NCBI GenBank assembly: GCA_019614645.1
Contig: JABWDB010000017.1
Coordinates: 930,001 to 994,000 of the forward strand
Length of the DNA stretch: 64,000 nt
Source of the DNA: Stratiolaelaps scimitus
Taxonomy: Eukaryota > Arthropoda > Arachnida > Mesostigmata > Laelapidae
Reading direction: 5' to 3'
Below the pieces are notes generated by a model. The model worked only from the letters and a program-made list of their open reading frames with translations, did no database searches and had not been told where the DNA came from. Positions 61,640 through 64,000 of the stretch are shown here, piece after piece; position 1 is the first letter of the stretch, and every line of letters begins with the position of its first letter. A program made the position numbers and the translations under genes.

Positions 61640-63970
61640 AGCCTCGGATACAGGCATAGCCTAGTATATAATTGCGACACTTGATTATTTTCCCACAGTC
61701 GTCACCGCCAAATTTTGGCACAGATCGGCTTAAGCCGTTGAGAAACGAACCGGTTTAAAAATGCTGCTGCGGATCGCTAAAAGGACAATGAAAAAACTAA
61801 ATTGCAAACATCATCTTTGCGTATTTATTTTCATTTCGAGTATGGCGCATATTTGTTGTCACCCTATGGCAAATGTTAAGTACATTGTAAACACGATCAT
61901 GATAAAGAAGCACGCAGAATTGTGATATCATTTTTATGCGACTACTTCGGTCACCTAACGTAACATCTCATTGGACTCGCGGCCTTACGAAGTTTGATGT
62001 AATAGAACGAGTTGTTAGAAGTAAGCGGGCGACGACGACATTCAGCTGCAACCACATGAATAAATCGCGACGTGGGTACATTTGAACAACACACAGGTGT
62101 CTTGTTTAAAACAGAAATCGATCTCAACCTCTCTCTAGTTTACCGTCTGATTTCTCCACAAAAATAGGAGAACGTTGATGAGAAACCATATGAAGTAGAA
62201 GTGAACTTATGCATCAAATTAGGCATGCGACCTCACTCAGTACACCTATCTACATGCAGCCCGCCCACTCCATTATGTTTGCACATCGCCACTGGCTAGC
62301 TACCAGTATGATACAGAAGATACGTAGTGATACATTTTGGCTGAACAATTCAATGCATGACTACTATACTTGGGTGGAGTGACGACTCGTTGCAAAATCC
62401 CAACCTATGATCATGCGGTGGATCAAATCCTGTTCCTAGAGACTCGATTCCGTACGCCGACGGGAGACGTCAGGTATAGATCTGGCGTCCGTCAGAATGA
62501 CTGGTGCTCTTGGGCACGCCATCGCGAAATGTAAGAGCGAGCGAAAAGAATGGATTTATGTATTCCGCTCAATTGTTCGCCCAGAGAGCTCCGCATATGT
62601 TGTTTGGGACACTGGGGACACTCATTGTCAGATTCAATCCCACGCTCAATTTCAGGAGCACGCGCGCTCGGCTATCTGCTAGTCCTTACCCAGCAAGAGA
62701 GGAAATACATGTGATTTATTATAGATGGTGATTGTGATAGCTGTCATCATTGTGGAAACTACTCTGCTGGAATAAATTATCACAACAAGTTATTCAGCAA
62801 TCTCATTTTTTGCTCTCACCTTACGAAGAGACGAGTGCCGGCCTGCTTAGCCGGGAAGAAGGAATTGGCGATTGTCCGCCAAGCTGAAGTCAACGTGAAT
62901 GACGGTTGTGGATAGCACTATTGATTTATTGTTTGAACACGACGCATGATTCGATACGAAAGTCGTACGTGATTCAGAAGACAGACACATCTGGTAAGTG
63001 CGAACACCGCATTGCTGATGAGTACGCGCCTATATTTAACTATGATTGCAATACCTTAACGTAAGGTTATTCATAATAATTTTTGTTCCATTTAGTGGGC
63101 CTGATCGCTGATACCAACGTGTCTGTAACATCCGGCATCATCGGTCAGGTACACGAGCTCAGAGCAAATCACTCCGTACGCGTATTTTTTAACGTTCTAC
63201 TTTTTAATGCGACCAAGTAATTCATTTTTCAATTTCGCTCAATTTGACCTAAGATTGGCTGAAACCGTTTTCTTAAAGATGCGTCTCGGCTGGACGTCGT
63301 TCCTTACTTAATGATTTAGGAATGAATTGAAGCTCATCCATCGGCCTGCGTCCGCTATTCAATTCGATGGTGCGCTGAGGGGCTATTCCCTCCATTTCAT
63401 GCGACCCAGCAACAGAAGCTTTGAGAAGCGAACACAACACACGCCCTCGACAAAAATTGCTTTGGGCTCTAGATTGGGAAATAATTATCAGACGGATTTG
63501 TTGGACCTCCACAGCTGCCTTCACTGCCTCTTCAGTTTTCACCATCCTCCTCCTTCAAGGGGTTAGAAACAAGCCTTTATGAACGACGCAGTCTAAAGAA
63601 GAGTCCCAGAAGATACAGAGAATTCATCGCGCCTCACCTCACGAGATTCTTCAAAGGGGCCGCTCAAGAGCCTTAGCTAAGAAGAAGCGGGCAAATGCGT
63701 ATTATCGGATATTTGAGACGTGCTATATATTGGCAGCGGCCTGGTGTTCCATGCTCACAGGAGAGAAAAGGGTGTTCATTTTATACGCACATAGTCGTTC
63801 AATATGCACTATTAGCCTGGAGAGACGCTTACTTGTTGAGGTTCTAAATCTGTCGCCTATGTTCGCTGCTGGCATCTTACGTGCCTGCCAACAAATATGT
63901 CTCTTGACACTGCGTTCTTATGTTCGTTTTCTACAAGGATAACCAGAGACAGAGAGCAAATAATTAAAAG
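61640..63970. other. No supported gene
   Basis: Short frames only. A possible 51-nt exon-like piece at 63096-63147 (ttccatttag before, gtacac after) is too short to call. Confidence 0.4.
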
Positions 63971-63974
63971 GTTT

Positions 63975-64000
63975 TCAGGCTGACTCTCAGCCAACATTTA
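63975..64000 (+). repeat. Dispersed repeat family 3, copy 6, cut by the window end
   Basis: The last bases read GGCTGACTCTCAGCCAACAT TTA. They match the start of the family 3 core in copy 5; the rest lies beyond the window. Confidence 0.5.

Noticed and set aside
1..64000. CRISPR array, bacterial operon or phage content
   Set aside because: No regular spacer-repeat pattern and no prokaryotic gene organisation; the content is that of an animal nuclear genome.

Overview
This is animal nuclear DNA, most likely arthropod. It has long introns with GT-AG splice sites, many (TA)n microsatellites and tRNA-derived SINEs, decayed LINE fragments, and no bacterial-style gene packing. The one gene I can reconstruct with confidence is a plus-strand, five-exon gene of the Dpr (defective proboscis extension response)/zig-8-like family of two-immunoglobulin-domain neuronal cell-surface proteins. 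Base composition and repeat style would fit a mite or other chelicerate, but that is a guess.

Layout. 1-10 kb has no supported gene; it holds two dispersed-repeat copies and a broken LINE 3' end (about 2.1-2.56 kb). 10.2-11.4 kb is a GC-rich, low-complexity stretch. 14.5-16.8 kb is GC-rich with CAG runs and is the likely promoter/5'UTR region. The coding exons are 16836-16914 (signal peptide), 34410-34723 and 37751-38114 (Ig domain 1), 45624-45950 (Ig domain 2) and 46673-46812 (hydrophobic C-terminal tail). Introns are about 17.5, 3.0, 7.5 and 0.7 kb. All splice phases agree (1, 0, 1, 1) and the joined frame gives 407 residues. A further open exon-like segment, 47255-47761, has a good acceptor and a reading frame that can be joined to exon 5. 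It may encode a 168-residue cytoplasmic tail of an alternative isoform. A likely 3'UTR runs to a poly(A) signal at 50418-50423.

50.5-64 kb has no supported gene. It holds LINE remnants (51.57-51.95 kb and 58.3-58.8 kb), SINE copies and microsatellites. I distinguish three short dispersed repeat families: SINE-1, with a head like tRNA-Ser(GCT) (four copies, one with a perfect 16-bp target-site duplication); SINE-2, with a B-box followed by GTGACATATAAGAG and an AATAAA-rich tail (four copies); and a third family with the core GGCTGTGAGTCAGCCCG (six copies), which resembles the 3' tail of SINE-1.

The most interesting points are the polyQ/proline-rich insertion inside the first Ig domain, the possible long-tail isoform, the SINE insertion with intact target duplication, and three copies of one LINE C-terminus. 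I found no clear evidence of a wholly new biological system.
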